From Anaerococcus hydrogenalis DSM 7454 (GTDB taxonomy: Bacteria > Bacillota > Clostridia > Tissierellales > Peptoniphilaceae): 64,000 bases of DNA. Made by a program: the position numbers and the translations under genes. Shown here one piece after another: positions 43,146 to 52,387 of this stretch. Numbering within the stretch: the first letter of the stretch is position 1; every line of letters begins with the position of its first letter. The notes beneath the pieces were generated by a model. That model saw only the letters and a list, made by a program, of their open reading frames with translations. It searched no databases and was not told where the DNA came from. Location of the stretch: NCBI RefSeq assembly GCF_000173355.1, contig NZ_ABXA01000036.1:1-64000 (forward strand), written 5' to 3'.

Positions 43146-46100
43146 ATGATTTATATTTATAATAGGGATGAAACACAAATTGATAGCCTAGATATTGAAC
43201 CTAAATTTACAGAAGAAATTGGTAAATTAAGAACATTAGAGTTTGAAAGTGAAAAAAAGTATGAAAAGGGATATAGGGTAGTAGCATTAATTGATAATAT
43301 AGCTTATGAATTTGTAATAATTGATACAGAATATTCAAGGTATCATTTTACTGAAAATTCTTATTTTTGCCAAGATTCTTTGATTGAATTACAAGCTATA
43401 CCAATAATGGATTTAAGACCTCAGGGAGGTATAGATAAGGCTTTAAGTTCTATATTAAAAGATACCAGGTGGAAGTTTCAACTTATAAATGGATATAACT
43501 CTAATCAATCTTCTAAAAATAGTTTTTATCATATTTCAGCTCTTGAAGCTTTTTCAGAAATTGTTGAAACTTATAGGAGTGAATGGATAACTGAATATAG
43601 GTTTTCAGGATCTAAAATTACTGAAAGAAAAATCCTCATTTATCAAAGAGATGGTAGGAGTAAGGGTAGGCTTGAGTTTGGTAAAAATATAGTAAAATTT
43701 AAAAGGAAAATTTTATCTGAGCCTATAATAACTGCTATTATTCCTTTTGGAAAAGGTGAGGAAAAAGAAAGTGGCGGCTATGGAAGAAGGATAGGGATAG
43801 AAGATATAAATGATGGTATACCCTATATTGAAAACAAGGTGGCTACAAAAATATATGGAATAGGTGATAAGAAAAATAAATTACCCTTATTTGGTTTTTT
43901 AACGTTAGAAGATATAACTGATCCACACGAGCTTAAGAAATTAGCTCAAGAAGAGTTAGATATAGTTTCTCAACCAAGAGCTGAGTATGTGGTTGATGCC
44001 ATAGATTTAGATATAGAAGCTAAAATAGGATATGAAGTTCCAACTATAGATGATGAAATAGGATATAGGTCATATTCTAGAATAAAAAAGATTGTTAGAG
44101 AAGGTAAGGATATAAAGCTTACCTTTGGTAGTGTTACAAAAAAATTCACTGATTCTTTTCAAAAAGAAATAAAAAATACGAAAAAAGAATTTAATAATGT
44201 ATATGAACAATTAAACTATCAGATGGAGTCATCTGATGGTAAGACTACAGTTTATACAGGAGCTAGTAAACCAAATAATCCAAGCAATGGTGATATGTGG
44301 TATAGAGAAAATACAGATGGTTCTGTAGATATGCTTTTTTATAAAAATGGGGAGTGGACTGAGAGGATTTCTGAAAGACTTTTTAAAGAATTCAGAGAAA
44401 AAATGAATGAAAATTCAAACCTTATAAAAAAGGCAGAAGAAAAGGCTGACCAAGCAGAAAAATCACTTGAAGGCATTAAGATTGATATAGAAAGTCTTGG
44501 AGATTTATCACAATCTTTATCGAAATTAAATGAAGCTCAAGAAAGCATAGGTAATTTGGAAAATGATATAAGTTCTATTATGGGACAAATATCTGCTGAT
44601 TTTTATGATAAAGCACCAACACCACCATATAAATTGAAACAAAAATGGTATAAGATACACTACACTCCTTCCAAAGAAATAGACCAAGGATATGATTTAT
44701 TGTCTAATGATGATAGGATTACATTGGATGAATTTGCAAATCCTGGACTTTTCATATGTATAAAAGCTAGGAAAAAAGGTGAAAAATTTTCTTGGAACGA
44801 TTGGAAGAGAATTGCAACAGATAATACAAGCTTAATTGAACAGCAAGCTAATTTAGCAGAAAAAGGATTGTTAGAATTAAAGAACGGTCTTGTAGATTAT
44901 GCTAAAAATAGTGATGTTGAAAAATTAATGTATACAGAGCAAATAAAAACAGATAAAAAAATATCAGATATACTTTTGGATTATTCTAAGACAAATGAAA
45001 TTCAAAAATATGCTATAACTGTTGCAGAAAAAGAAGCTGGGAAAGTTTCTAAACAATTATCTGAATATGTAAAAACTAACGATTTAAATGATAGAGGATA
45101 TAGTACAACTGAATATGTTAATTCTAGCATATCAACAGTAAATAACAACATATCTTCTTTGAATAAAAAAATAAACGGCCAAGATGTAAAGCTAAATGTA
45201 TTAACAGAAACGGTAGATGGAAATAATAGAGTTATAGCTGATTTAGAAGGTAAAACTGGAAATACTTCTATTTCAACAATAAGACATATGATAAATGAAC
45301 ACTCTACAACTCTTAGAAATTTACCAGAAAATATTACTGAATTTGCAAATTTAATAAATAATACACCAGTTCCACCTTATAAATTAGGATGTGTATGGTT
45401 TAAAAGTAATTATAAACTTGCAAATGAAGATTATGATGTAATATATGAGAATGATGAAATATTTTTAGAAGAACTTTCTGATTCTGGTACTTGGATATGT
45501 GTTAAAGCTAAGCAGAAAGGTGAGAAATTTTCATGGGATGATTGGATGAGGGTTTCATCCGATAATGATGGAAATATTTCTCAGATATACCAAGATATAG
45601 ATAAAATTCAATTGAGTATGATAGATTACAATAAAAATATTGGAACAAAATTTAAGCTATTAACAGATTCTATGAACCTAGAAGTTTCAGATATAAGAAA
45701 TAATTTTACTGGTCAATTGAATATATTGAAAAATCAAATAGATATAAGTGTTAAAAAAGGGGATTTATTAGGAGAAATAAATACTCAAGCAGGAAATGTC
45801 CTAATAAAGGCTAGTGATGACACCAATAAGTCAATATTAAACATAACATCTAAAGGAACTTATATTGAAAATGGTTTAATAAAGACAGCTCATATATCAA
45901 CTGCTGCAATTACAGATGCTCTTTTAAAAAATGTAACTTTTGATTGGGCTGTAGGAAAAACTTTAGATGCTAAGAAAATAAATGTAGTTAATTTAGATGC
46001 GAATAAAATTGTAACTGGTACTTTATCTGCAAGCAAAATCAAAGGTGGAACACTTGATGCTAGATATATTACTGTTAAAAACTTGAATGCTAATGCAATA

Positions 46101-46757
46101 AAATCTGGAACCATTTCTGGTAAAAATGGATTATGGAATCTTGATTCAGGAACATTTCATTTTAGAACATCAAATTCAAAACTTTCTATTTTGCATGCAT
46201 CTTTGCTTTTTTATTATAAAGATTCTTTAAGAGCAATATTAGATAAAGGTGGTTATACCTTTTATGGACCGGATGATAAAAGATTGGGAGCTTTCTCAAA
46301 TTCATATTTGGATAATGGTCGATTTACAATTAAAATACTTCACAAAGCAAGCGAAAATAATATTTCATTGGGTTACGATGATGAGGAAGAAAACTATCAT
46401 AGTTATCTAATCCTAGATAAGTACAATAAGAGTAGGAAATTATCTAAGTCGTATTACCCGATTCAATTTCAATATGAAACATATTTTACAAAAGACATTT
46501 TTATTAATAATAGTATATATTTTAATAATGATTTTAAAATAAAAACTACAAATGTTAATTCTAAGAAGGGAGTAGAAATATCAGACTCTAGTGGAGATGG
46601 ATTAAGTGTTGCATGGAATGGAATATATCACACAAGTTTTGGAACTTCCAATAAACTAGCTACAGAAAAAGATTTAGACAAAGTTAGAAATGATTTAAGA
46701 GATACAAGAAATAGTTTAAATGAAATGATAGATGCATGGAACAATTCTGTAAGATAA
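43146..46757 (+). CDS. tail tip protein (Tal / prophage endopeptidase tail type)
   Basis: 1203 aa. Residues 1-380 are the gp27-like hub domain of Firmicutes tail-associated proteins. A flexible coiled-coil-rich middle follows. Two copies of a carbohydrate-binding-like module lie at about 495-560 and 740-805 (PPYKLKQKWYK... WNDWKRIATDN; PPYKLGCVWFK... WDDWMRVSSDN), and a shorter relative near 375. The end has pentapeptide-like repeats (LDAKKINVVNLDANKIVTGT) and a beta-rich head. Probably binds host cell surface. Confidence 0.82.
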   Translation: MIYIYNRDETQIDSLDIEPKFTEEIGKLRTLEFESEKKYEKGYRVVALIDNIAYEFVIIDTEYSRYHFTENSYFCQDSLIELQAIPIMDLRPQGGIDKALSSILKDTRWKFQLINGYNSNQSSKNSFYHISALEAFSEIVETYRSEWITEYRFSGSKITERKILIYQRDGRSKGRLEFGKNIVKFKRKILSEPIITAIIPFGKGEEKESGGYGRRIGIEDINDGIPYIENKVATKIYGIGDKKNKLPLFGFLTLEDITDPHELKKLAQEELDIVSQPRAEYVVDAIDLDIEAKIGYEVPTIDDEIGYRSYSRIKKIVREGKDIKLTFGSVTKKFTDSFQKEIKNTKKEFNNVYEQLNYQMESSDGKTTVYTGASKPNNPSNGDMWYRENTDGSVDMLFYKNGEWTERISERLFKEFREKMNENSNLIKKAEEKADQAEKSLEGIKIDIESLGDLSQSLSKLNEAQESIGNLENDISSIMGQISADFYDKAPTPPYKLKQKWYKIHYTPSKEIDQGYDLLSNDDRITLDEFANPGLFICIKARKKGEKFSWNDWKRIATDNTSLIEQQANLAEKGLLELKNGLVDYAKNSDVEKLMYTEQIKTDKKISDILLDYSKTNEIQKYAITVAEKEAGKVSKQLSEYVKTNDLNDRGYSTTEYVNSSISTVNNNISSLNKKINGQDVKLNVLTETVDGNNRVIADLEGKTGNTSISTIRHMINEHSTTLRNLPENITEFANLINNTPVPPYKLGCVWFKSNYKLANEDYDVIYENDEIFLEELSDSGTWICVKAKQKGEKFSWDDWMRVSSDNDGNISQIYQDIDKIQLSMIDYNKNIGTKFKLLTDSMNLEVSDIRNNFTGQLNILKNQIDISVKKGDLLGEINTQAGNVLIKASDDTNKSILNITSKGTYIENGLIKTAHISTAAITDALLKNVTFDWAVGKTLDAKKINVVNLDANKIVTGTLSASKIKGGTLDARYITVKNLNANAIKSGTISGKNGLWNLDSGTFHFRTSNSKLSILHASLLFYYKDSLRAILDKGGYTFYGPDDKRLGAFSNSYLDNGRFTIKILHKASENNISLGYDDEEENYHSYLILDKYNKSRKLSKSYYPIQFQYETYFTKDIFINNSIYFNNDFKIKTTNVNSKKGVEISDSSGDGLSVAWNGIYHTSFGTSNKLATEKDLDKVRNDLRDTRNSLNEMIDAWNNSVR

Positions 46758-46766
46758 GGAGATTAA

Positions 46767-47093
46767 ATGAAACTTACAAATAATGAAATATATGGTATTC
46801 ATAGTGCTATAAGTGAAATTATAGATCAAAAAGTATCGGTTAAGACAGCTTTTAAATTAAGCAAGATACTGCGTTCACTAGAAGATGTAATAATTATATG
46901 TAACAAAATAATAAAAGACTCAAATGATGATGAAGTTGCTGAATTATTAAATGAAAAAACAGAAGTAAATATAGAAAAAATTGAAGTGGCAGACCTGGAT
47001 GAATTTGAAATATCAATCAGGAATGTCGCTTTTTTAAATCCTATAATTAATCAAGAAAATGTGGAAAGTGAAGGAGGCAAAGATGGAAAGTAA
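46767..47093 (+). CDS. phage protein, DUF1617-like
   Basis: 108 aa. The start MKLTNNEIYGIHSAISEIID and VSVKTAFKLSKILRSLED recall DUF1617-type proteins found after tail genes. Structural or accessory tail role unknown. Confidence 0.5.
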   Translation: MKLTNNEIYGIHSAISEIIDQKVSVKTAFKLSKILRSLEDVIIICNKIIKDSNDDEVAELLNEKTEVNIEKIEVADLDEFEISIRNVAFLNPIINQENVESEGGKDGK

Positions 47094-47343
47094 ATTTATA
47101 AAAGATATTACTAATTATATTGTCGTGAGAAAACAAGATGAATCAGAAATGTTGGCACAATTTGATAGATATAATGGAAATATCTATTGGACTGATAATA
47201 TTGAAAATGCTACTAAGTTTGAAAGCAAAGAAAGTGCAAATCAATTTTCTAATTTACAAAATCAAATATCAAATTTGATGAACTTGAATTTTAAATTTAA
47301 TGTGCTAGAAAATCATAATGTTATTAGCGAAGTTTCTGATTAG
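47083..47343 (+). CDS. phage protein, DUF2483-like
   Basis: 86 aa from ATG 47083 after AAGGAGG. The pattern NYIVVRKQDESEMLAQFDRY followed by WTDNIENATKFESKESANQF resembles short phage proteins annotated DUF2483. Overlaps the previous gene by 11 bp. Confidence 0.45.
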   Translation: MESKFIKDITNYIVVRKQDESEMLAQFDRYNGNIYWTDNIENATKFESKESANQFSNLQNQISNLMNLNFKFNVLENHNVISEVSD

Positions 47344-47352
47344 GAGGAAGTT

Positions 47353-47713
47353 ATGCGTTTAAGTAGATTGATATTTGGAGAAAAATTATCAGATCAAATA
47401 GTAGAACAAAATGAAAATATAAAAAAAATTAGAGGATTTTATTAACAACAATGGCGTGGGGGATTTGAAAGATATTAAATATATATACAGAAAAGATGAT
47501 ACTGTTAAAAATGGTGATCATATTGGTGTTATTAAACAGCATTGGGATTCTTTTGGCAACGATCAATTAACAATCAGAGCAATTCTTAATGGAAATGAAT
47601 CTGTATGTTTTATTCATAAATATCAAAATTTATATGGAGGAGTCATCATTTTTGGTAATGTTGGTTTTGAAGTATATAAAGTTTCACAATCGAATTTTAT
47701 AAAAGTTATTTAA
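47353..47713 (+). pseudogene. phage tail-region protein, frame broken at an A8 run
   Basis: SD AGGAGG. Reads MRLSRLIFGEKLSDQIVEQN then stops after 30 aa. Removing one A of 47421-47428 joins KKLEDFINNNGVGDLKDIKY and continues to TAA 47713, a 119-aa product. The downstream frame alone would start at GTG 47456 without an SD. No family recognised. Confidence 0.5.
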
Positions 47714-47726
47714 AGTAGGTGATAGT

Positions 47727-48089
47727 ATGGAATGGACTATGATAGCAAGTGCATTAATAAAAAATGGTCCTCTGGTAGTAATAGCGGCGATTTTTCTTAA
47801 GGTGTATATGGAAGATACTAGCATAAAAAGAAGCGAAAGAGCAGAAGACAGAAAATTACAAAAAGAAAATAACGATAAGATCCTAAATTTAACTGAAAAA
47901 GTAACCCAATCTATTGAAACAAATAAAGGGGAAGTAAGGTGTTTGGGAGAAAAATTAGAGGTGCATAACTCTTCCTCCGGGGCTTCCCTTGCTGAGATTA
48001 AGCAAGGGGTAAATCAGATACAAAAAGACGTTACTGTTTTGAATAATAAAATAGATGATATAGCAGATGACATTGATAAAAGTGCTTAG
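47727..48089 (+). CDS. holin-like / BhlA-type protein
   Basis: 120 aa: one N-terminal transmembrane helix (SALIKNGPLVVIAAIFLKVY), then a long charged coiled coil. This resembles BhlA/UviB-type proteins found before lysis genes. A terminator follows directly, and the second holin and amidase come next. Confidence 0.6.
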   Translation: MEWTMIASALIKNGPLVVIAAIFLKVYMEDTSIKRSERAEDRKLQKENNDKILNLTEKVTQSIETNKGEVRCLGEKLEVHNSSSGASLAEIKQGVNQIQKDVTVLNNKIDDIADDIDKSA

Positions 48090-48115
48090 GACTAGGTAAA
48101 ATCTAGTCCTTTTTT
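48088..48115 (+). terminator. rho-independent terminator
   Basis: AGGACTAG-GTAAAAT-CTAGTCCT with T6, overlapping the stop of the BhlA-like gene. The lysis genes after it need read-through or a promoter of their own. Confidence 0.8.
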
Positions 48116-48211
48116 AGTACACACTAATAAACAGATCATATAACACAATGTGGATGAAGTGTTGGAAAATAGCCGATACAATTTCACAAGGAACTTCACA
48201 AGGAGTAAAAA

Positions 48212-48597
48212 ATGAATGATATTTTAATAAAAATTTTAGTAAGTGTAGGAATATTAGTTTTGACAAATGTATTTGTATATTTAAGTAACCTAAGCAAAGA
48301 GAAAATAGCAAAAATAGAAAATATAAAATTTAGAGACGCAAGCTACAAGCTATTAGATATAATTACAAAATGCGTATCAGCCACCAATCAAGAGTTTGTT
48401 GGAGATCTTAAAAAAGAAGGGAAATTTGATAGAGACCAACAAGAAGAAGCTTGGAATAAAACAAAAACAAAATTAATAAAATTCTAGATAAAGAATCTAG
48501 AGAAATTTTAGATAAAGCTTATGGAGATCTTAACTCTTATATAAACCAAAATATTGAAGACGAAGTAACTAATCAAAAAGGAGATAAAAATGAGTAA
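48212..48597 (+). pseudogene. phage holin (LLH family), frameshifted
   Basis: N-terminal transmembrane helix (IKILVSVGILVLTNVFVYL), then a helical LLH-type tail (FDRDQQEEAWNKTKTKLI). The frame stops at 48487; one more A in 48478-48481 continues as KILDKESREILDKAYGDLNS and ends at TAA 48597, overlapping the amidase start by 8 bp. Makes the membrane lesion that releases the amidase. Confidence 0.65.
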
Positions 48598-49531
48598 TTC
48601 AAGCTTAGTAAATAGAACAGATTACAGTCCTAACCATAGCGGAACAAGAAAACATTCTATCACAAAAATAGCTATTCACCATACGGCAGGAGTTTTGACA
48701 GCTGCTGGAATTGGTAGTGTTTTTAAATCTACATCTAGGCAAGCTTCTTGCAATTATGGAGTTGGATCAGATGGAAAAATTGTTTTAGTTGTAGATGAAG
48801 CAAACAGGGCATGGACAACATCTTCAGCCTGGTGCGACAATCGTGCAGTAACAATAGAAACATCTAACAGCCAATACGGTGGCAATTGGCCAGTATCAGA
48901 TTTTGTATTAAATAGGTTAATCGATTTGGTAACAGATATATGTAAAAGAAATAATATTTATCCTTGTACTTATACAGGATGGAAGGATGGAGTATTACAA
49001 AAACATGAATGGTATGCACAAACAACTTGCCCTGGTCCATACTTAGGCAGCAAGTTTTCCTATATTGCAAATGAGGTAAACAAAAGACTAAAGGGTGGAA
49101 ATTATACAGCAAAAACTGTGGCAGATTTGTATAGGGTTAGAAAATCTTGGAGCGATTCTAAAAGTCAAAAGGGGGCTTTCAAGAACTTAGAAAGTGCAAA
49201 AAGTTTGGCCAAAAAATATAATTATAAAGTTTATAATAAAAATGGGAATCAAGTTTGGCCAGAAGTTAAAGGATCTAATAAAAAAGGAAAACTTATTAAG
49301 TATGAAAAATGGACGGGAATAACTTTAACAGAATGTAATGTAAGAACAGGCCCATCACTAAGCTCACCTGTTGTAGCTTGTTATGAAAAAAATGAACCAA
49401 TACATTATGATCAAGTCTGGGAAGGTGATGGTTACAGATGGATTTCCTACATTGGAGCAAATTCTGGTCAAAGGAGATATGTTGCTTGTAGGAGACTTTC
49501 TGGAGATACAACACCTTGGATTAGGTTTTAA
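48590..49531 (+). CDS. endolysin, N-acetylmuramoyl-L-alanine amidase
   Basis: 313 aa. The Amidase_2 domain (residues 1-165) has zinc ligands in KIAIHHTAG and HEWYAQTTCPGP. A SPOR-like middle (YRVRKSWSDSKSQKGAFKNL) and an SH3b wall-binding end (TECNVRTGPSLSSPVV, RRYVACRRLS) follow. No signal peptide, so release depends on the holin. SD AAGGAG. Confidence 0.93.
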   Translation: MSNSSLVNRTDYSPNHSGTRKHSITKIAIHHTAGVLTAAGIGSVFKSTSRQASCNYGVGSDGKIVLVVDEANRAWTTSSAWCDNRAVTIETSNSQYGGNWPVSDFVLNRLIDLVTDICKRNNIYPCTYTGWKDGVLQKHEWYAQTTCPGPYLGSKFSYIANEVNKRLKGGNYTAKTVADLYRVRKSWSDSKSQKGAFKNLESAKSLAKKYNYKVYNKNGNQVWPEVKGSNKKGKLIKYEKWTGITLTECNVRTGPSLSSPVVACYEKNEPIHYDQVWEGDGYRWISYIGANSGQRRYVACRRLSGDTTPWIRF

Positions 49532-49592
49532 AAAAAGTACAATATAATTGATAGATAGACTATGTATTGTGTTTATCAAAAATTTCTGCATT

Positions 49593-49623
49593 GGCCACTG
49601 GCTTTTGGCTGGTGGTCTTTTTT
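49593..49623 (+). terminator. rho-independent terminator after endolysin
   Basis: GGCCACTGGC-TTTTG-GCTGGTGGTC plus T6. Closes the phage late operon. Confidence 0.8.
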
Positions 49624-49718
49624 ATTCTACATAAAATTTTATAATTAAAGATAAACATATTTATTGATTATCTTTTTAATTATGATATAATTAAATAAAA
49701 GTAAGAAGGAGGTGTAGA

Positions 49719-50876
49719 ATGATTTTAGAATTTTCAGTAAGTGGATTTCTTTCATTTAAAAATGAACAAACAGTTTATTTTACACCATTTAAGGGATCAC
49801 GCATAACAAATACAAAATACAATGACAACTTTCATACACATAGAAAGTGTAGACCAATGAAGTCTTTATTATTATTTGGAGATAATGCATCTGGTAAAAC
49901 AAATTGGTTTTATGCACTTGAGAAGATGAAAAGTATAATAAAAAATGGTTTAGGTGAAATTGATAAAGATATTTTTAATAAGCATTCTAATGAGATTTCA
50001 TTTGGAATCTCACTACTAGATGATAATGAAGATATATATAAGTACTATATTTCTTTTAATAAGGATGGATATATAGTTAAAGAAAAGTTGGTTAAGAATG
50101 ACAATGAAATTTATACATTTTTTAATAATAAGTTAAGAGTTAATGATTTACCAACAGACAAAAAAGAAATTGAAGTTTTAGAGAAACTATTTTCTAAATC
50201 TTCATCAAATACTTTATTATTAAAGTTGAAAGATATTTTAGACGTTCCTATAGATTCTTTCTTTAAATCTATAGATAATATAAAGGTAGTTGCAGAATCA
50301 TTTGTAAACAAAGAAATGAAATGGTTCCCTGTAGATCTTTTTTCTGAAGAAGTGAAAAATGAAATAGAGAAATTGAAAAATATTGTAATATCTATACTAC
50401 AGTCATTAGATAATACTATTATAGATTTTAAATTTGATGAAAGAATAATAGATGATAAAAAAGGGCGTGGGTTTGAAATGATTCTGATCAGGAAAAATAA
50501 GGATCAATTTAATCTACTTTCAGAATCTTTAGGAATAAAAAAAATAATAGGATTACTACCAAATATATTAAAGATGTATGATGGAAAATCTATATTTATT
50601 GATGAATTAGATTCTTCCATAGGTTCAAAAGCGTTGATAAATTTATTTAATTCGTTTATAAATTCGGAAAATAATACTACTGGACAAATTATTATTTCTA
50701 CTCACAATTTAACTTTATTAAATTTAGATATGTTTAAATCTTCTCAGATGTATTTTGTATATAAGAATTCTGATTTATCTACAGTTCTACATTCTTTAGA
50801 AGAATATGACTTTAGGAGTGGGAAAAAAGGTATAAATGAATTGTATATGAAAGGTTCTTTTGATACAAATGAATAG
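49719..50876 (+). CDS. RloA/AbiLi-like AAA ATPase
   Basis: 385 aa. Walker A GDNASGKTN near residue 52, signature-like LLSESLGIKK, Walker B SIFIDELDSS and H-loop ISTHNL, the layout of ABC/SMC-type AAA_21 ATPases. Paired with a RloB gene it matches RloA-RloB and the lactococcal AbiL pair, which block phage growth. Located between the endolysin terminator and attR, where prophages carry defence genes expressed in the lysogen. Own SD (AAGGAGGTG). Confidence 0.8.
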   Translation: MILEFSVSGFLSFKNEQTVYFTPFKGSRITNTKYNDNFHTHRKCRPMKSLLLFGDNASGKTNWFYALEKMKSIIKNGLGEIDKDIFNKHSNEISFGISLLDDNEDIYKYYISFNKDGYIVKEKLVKNDNEIYTFFNNKLRVNDLPTDKKEIEVLEKLFSKSSSNTLLLKLKDILDVPIDSFFKSIDNIKVVAESFVNKEMKWFPVDLFSEEVKNEIEKLKNIVISILQSLDNTIIDFKFDERIIDDKKGRGFEMILIRKNKDQFNLLSESLGIKKIIGLLPNILKMYDGKSIFIDELDSSIGSKALINLFNSFINSENNTTGQIIISTHNLTLLNLDMFKSSQMYFVYKNSDLSTVLHSLEEYDFRSGKKGINELYMKGSFDTNE

Positions 50877-51468
50877 AAGACCGAAAAAACGAAATTTAAA
50901 AACAACAGAAAAAATATTGATCATATGCGAGGGAGAAACAGAGGAATACTATATAAAGAATTTATTAAAAGAATTTAAGCTTTTAACGAATAATGTAAAC
51001 TTTCACACACTTAAAGGTGGTAGCTATCAAGGTGCAGAAAATTATCTTAAAAAGAATTCACAAGTTATTAATATTGCTTTGTTTATAATGGATTTAGATA
51101 GATGTACTAGCGTACAAAATGAAAAGAAAAAGTTAAAAAGTTTGATAAAAACTTTAGAGAAGATAAATATTAAAAATAATATTTTTTTGACTTACAATAA
51201 CTTTGAAAATTGGGTAGCTGCTTCTATTAATAAAAATATAAATGAGTTGACTGGTTTACACTACAAAAAAGGAAATGGAGTTTTTAAGTTTATAACACAA
51301 AATGAAGGTTCTTTTTATAATGGAAAAAAATATTTTAAGAACAAAAAACTATATTATGAAAAAAAAGAATTTAAAAAGGGAGTATATAACGAAAATTTTA
51401 TTAAATCAGAACAAAGCTCACTTTATTATTTTTTAGAGTATATGGAGTTGTTATTAAGCAAGAGCTAA
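50869..51468 (+). CDS. RloB/AbiLii-like protein
   Basis: About 199 aa from ATG 50869, overlapping the ATPase gene by 8 bp. TOPRIM-like RloB fold: KILIICEGETEEYYIKN holds the conserved Glu, and ALFIMDLDRCTS holds the Asp pair that would bind metal. Probably the nuclease or effector partner activated by the ATPase. Confidence 0.8.
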   Translation: MNRRPKKRNLKTTEKILIICEGETEEYYIKNLLKEFKLLTNNVNFHTLKGGSYQGAENYLKKNSQVINIALFIMDLDRCTSVQNEKKKLKSLIKTLEKINIKNNIFLTYNNFENWVAASINKNINELTGLHYKKGNGVFKFITQNEGSFYNGKKYFKNKKLYYEKKEFKKGVYNENFIKSEQSSLYYFLEYMELLLSKS

Positions 51469-51526
51469 ATTTAACAAAATTTATAATAATCATAGAAATT
51501 GTAAATGAATTGAATACAAAATAAGA

Positions 51527-51555
51527 AAAGCTAGTATTTTTTTACTAGCTTTTTT
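51527..51555 (+). terminator. rho-independent terminator after RloB
   Basis: AAAGCTAGTA / TACTAGCTTT stem with a T-rich loop and T tail. Confidence 0.75.
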
Positions 51556-51614
51556 GTGCTTGATTCTATATAATTATTTGAAGTTATTTTTAAATGAATA
51601 GTATTTAAATATGA

Positions 51615-51655
51615 TTGTTACGTTTTTTATATTATTACGCCAATTGTTACGTTAG
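51615..51655. promoter_or_regulatory. candidate right integrase arm-binding repeats
   Basis: TTGTTACGTT (51615-51624) and TTGTTACGTTAG (51644-51655), matching the left-end repeats at 18591-18614. The 51556-51756 stretch otherwise holds no gene. Confidence 0.4.
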
Positions 51656-51756
51656 ATAAGTTTTAATAGAATTTAATAGCTTATTTAATATTTTATATTC
51701 CACATTTACACGACTATAAAACTATATATAATATTGTAATAATTATAATTTCAGAA

Positions 51757-51774
51757 TCCTCTTTGGCGTGCCAA
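51757..51774. repeat. attR core (18 bp)
   Basis: TCCTCTTTGGCGTGCCAA, identical to the tRNA-Arg 3' end at 18523-18540. Marks the right prophage boundary. Confidence 0.9.
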
Positions 51775-51775
51775 A

Positions 51776-51828
51776 AAGGCTTGTTGTTTTGTGAAAATCA
51801 TTTCACTTTACAACAAGCCTTATTTTTT
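51776..51828 (+). terminator. original host terminator of tRNA-Arg
   Basis: AAGGCTTGTTG / CAACAAGCCTT stem with a long loop, followed by ATTTTTT. Directly follows attR, so before phage insertion it ended the tRNA transcript. It can also work for the minus-strand gene next to it. Confidence 0.7.
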
Positions 51829-52336
51829 ATTTATTTTCTTTTATATACAAAATCAAATCTTCTATCAAATCTTCTTTTCTTTTATAAATTCTTGGTTTTT
51901 TAAATTTATTTCCGTTTTTGTCAACGTAGGAAAGTCCTGTTACTAGTTTGTTTATATATAAGAAATCATTTTGGAAAATGTCTTTTTTCATTGGATCAAA
52001 TTTGTCTTCTTTGTCATTTCCACCTAGTCTAATATCTGTATATAGTTGAAAAATTTGTACTCCTCTTTCAAAGGCTATTCCCATTTCTGCAGCAAGTCCC
52101 AAATCTTTTGTATCCATTAATCCTATTAGGATATCAGAGTTTTTAAGTCTTTCGTAATCAGCTAAAAGAATATCATAATTTGTTGTAAATCCTGCTGATT
52201 TATCGTTTATTTCTAGATTTTGTGCAGGATTATAAATTTCTATATCAGAAAATTCTTTTTCCAAGGCTTTTTGAATTTCTAATGCTTGCCATCTTTGTCC
52301 TTCTGTGAATAAATCACAACCTAAATATATTTTCAT
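51827..52336 (-). CDS. nucleoside 2-deoxyribosyltransferase
   Basis: 169 aa from ATG 52336 after GAGAGG; a start at 52351 is upstream of that SD. MKIYLGCDLFTEGQRWQ, YNPAQNLEIND, LLADYERLKNSDILIGLMD and LGLAAEMGIAFERG (catalytic Glu) match the family. Swaps purine or pyrimidine bases on deoxyribose in salvage. It lies beside the purine operon but on the opposite strand. Confidence 0.88.
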   Translation of the reverse strand: MKIYLGCDLFTEGQRWQALEIQKALEKEFSDIEIYNPAQNLEINDKSAGFTTNYDILLADYERLKNSDILIGLMDTKDLGLAAEMGIAFERGVQIFQLYTDIRLGGNDKEDKFDPMKKDIFQNDFLYINKLVTGLSYVDKNGNKFKKPRIYKRKEDLIEDLILYIKENK

Positions 52337-52387
52337 TTTATTACCTCTCATAAATTAATATTAGATAAAAAAATAAGGGAATTTCCC

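Larger units (their letters stand above)
18541..51774. mobile_element. complete siphovirus-type prophage, about 33.2 kb
   Basis: Bounded by the identical 18-bp att cores in and after tRNA-Arg. It contains an integrase next to attL, CI/Cro-type switch, Rep-like HUH protein, SSB, RusA, dUTPase, HNH, terminases, HK97-type portal/protease/capsid, tail module with a frameshifting chaperone pair, 624-aa tape measure, Dit/Tal, holins and amidase. The tape-measure length suggests a non-contractile tail of roughly 90-100 nm (rule-of-thumb inference). Accessory genes sit at the lysogeny end and beside attR. All core modules are present, so it may be inducible. Confidence 0.93.

Noticed and set aside
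48148-48219. 23-aa ORF overlapping the holin start
   Set aside because: No SD and unusual composition; it simply contains the holin gene's SD.
51757-51774. A second tRNA gene at attR
   Set aside because: Only the 3' 18 bases of tRNA-Arg are present; upstream sequence cannot form the rest of a cloverleaf.
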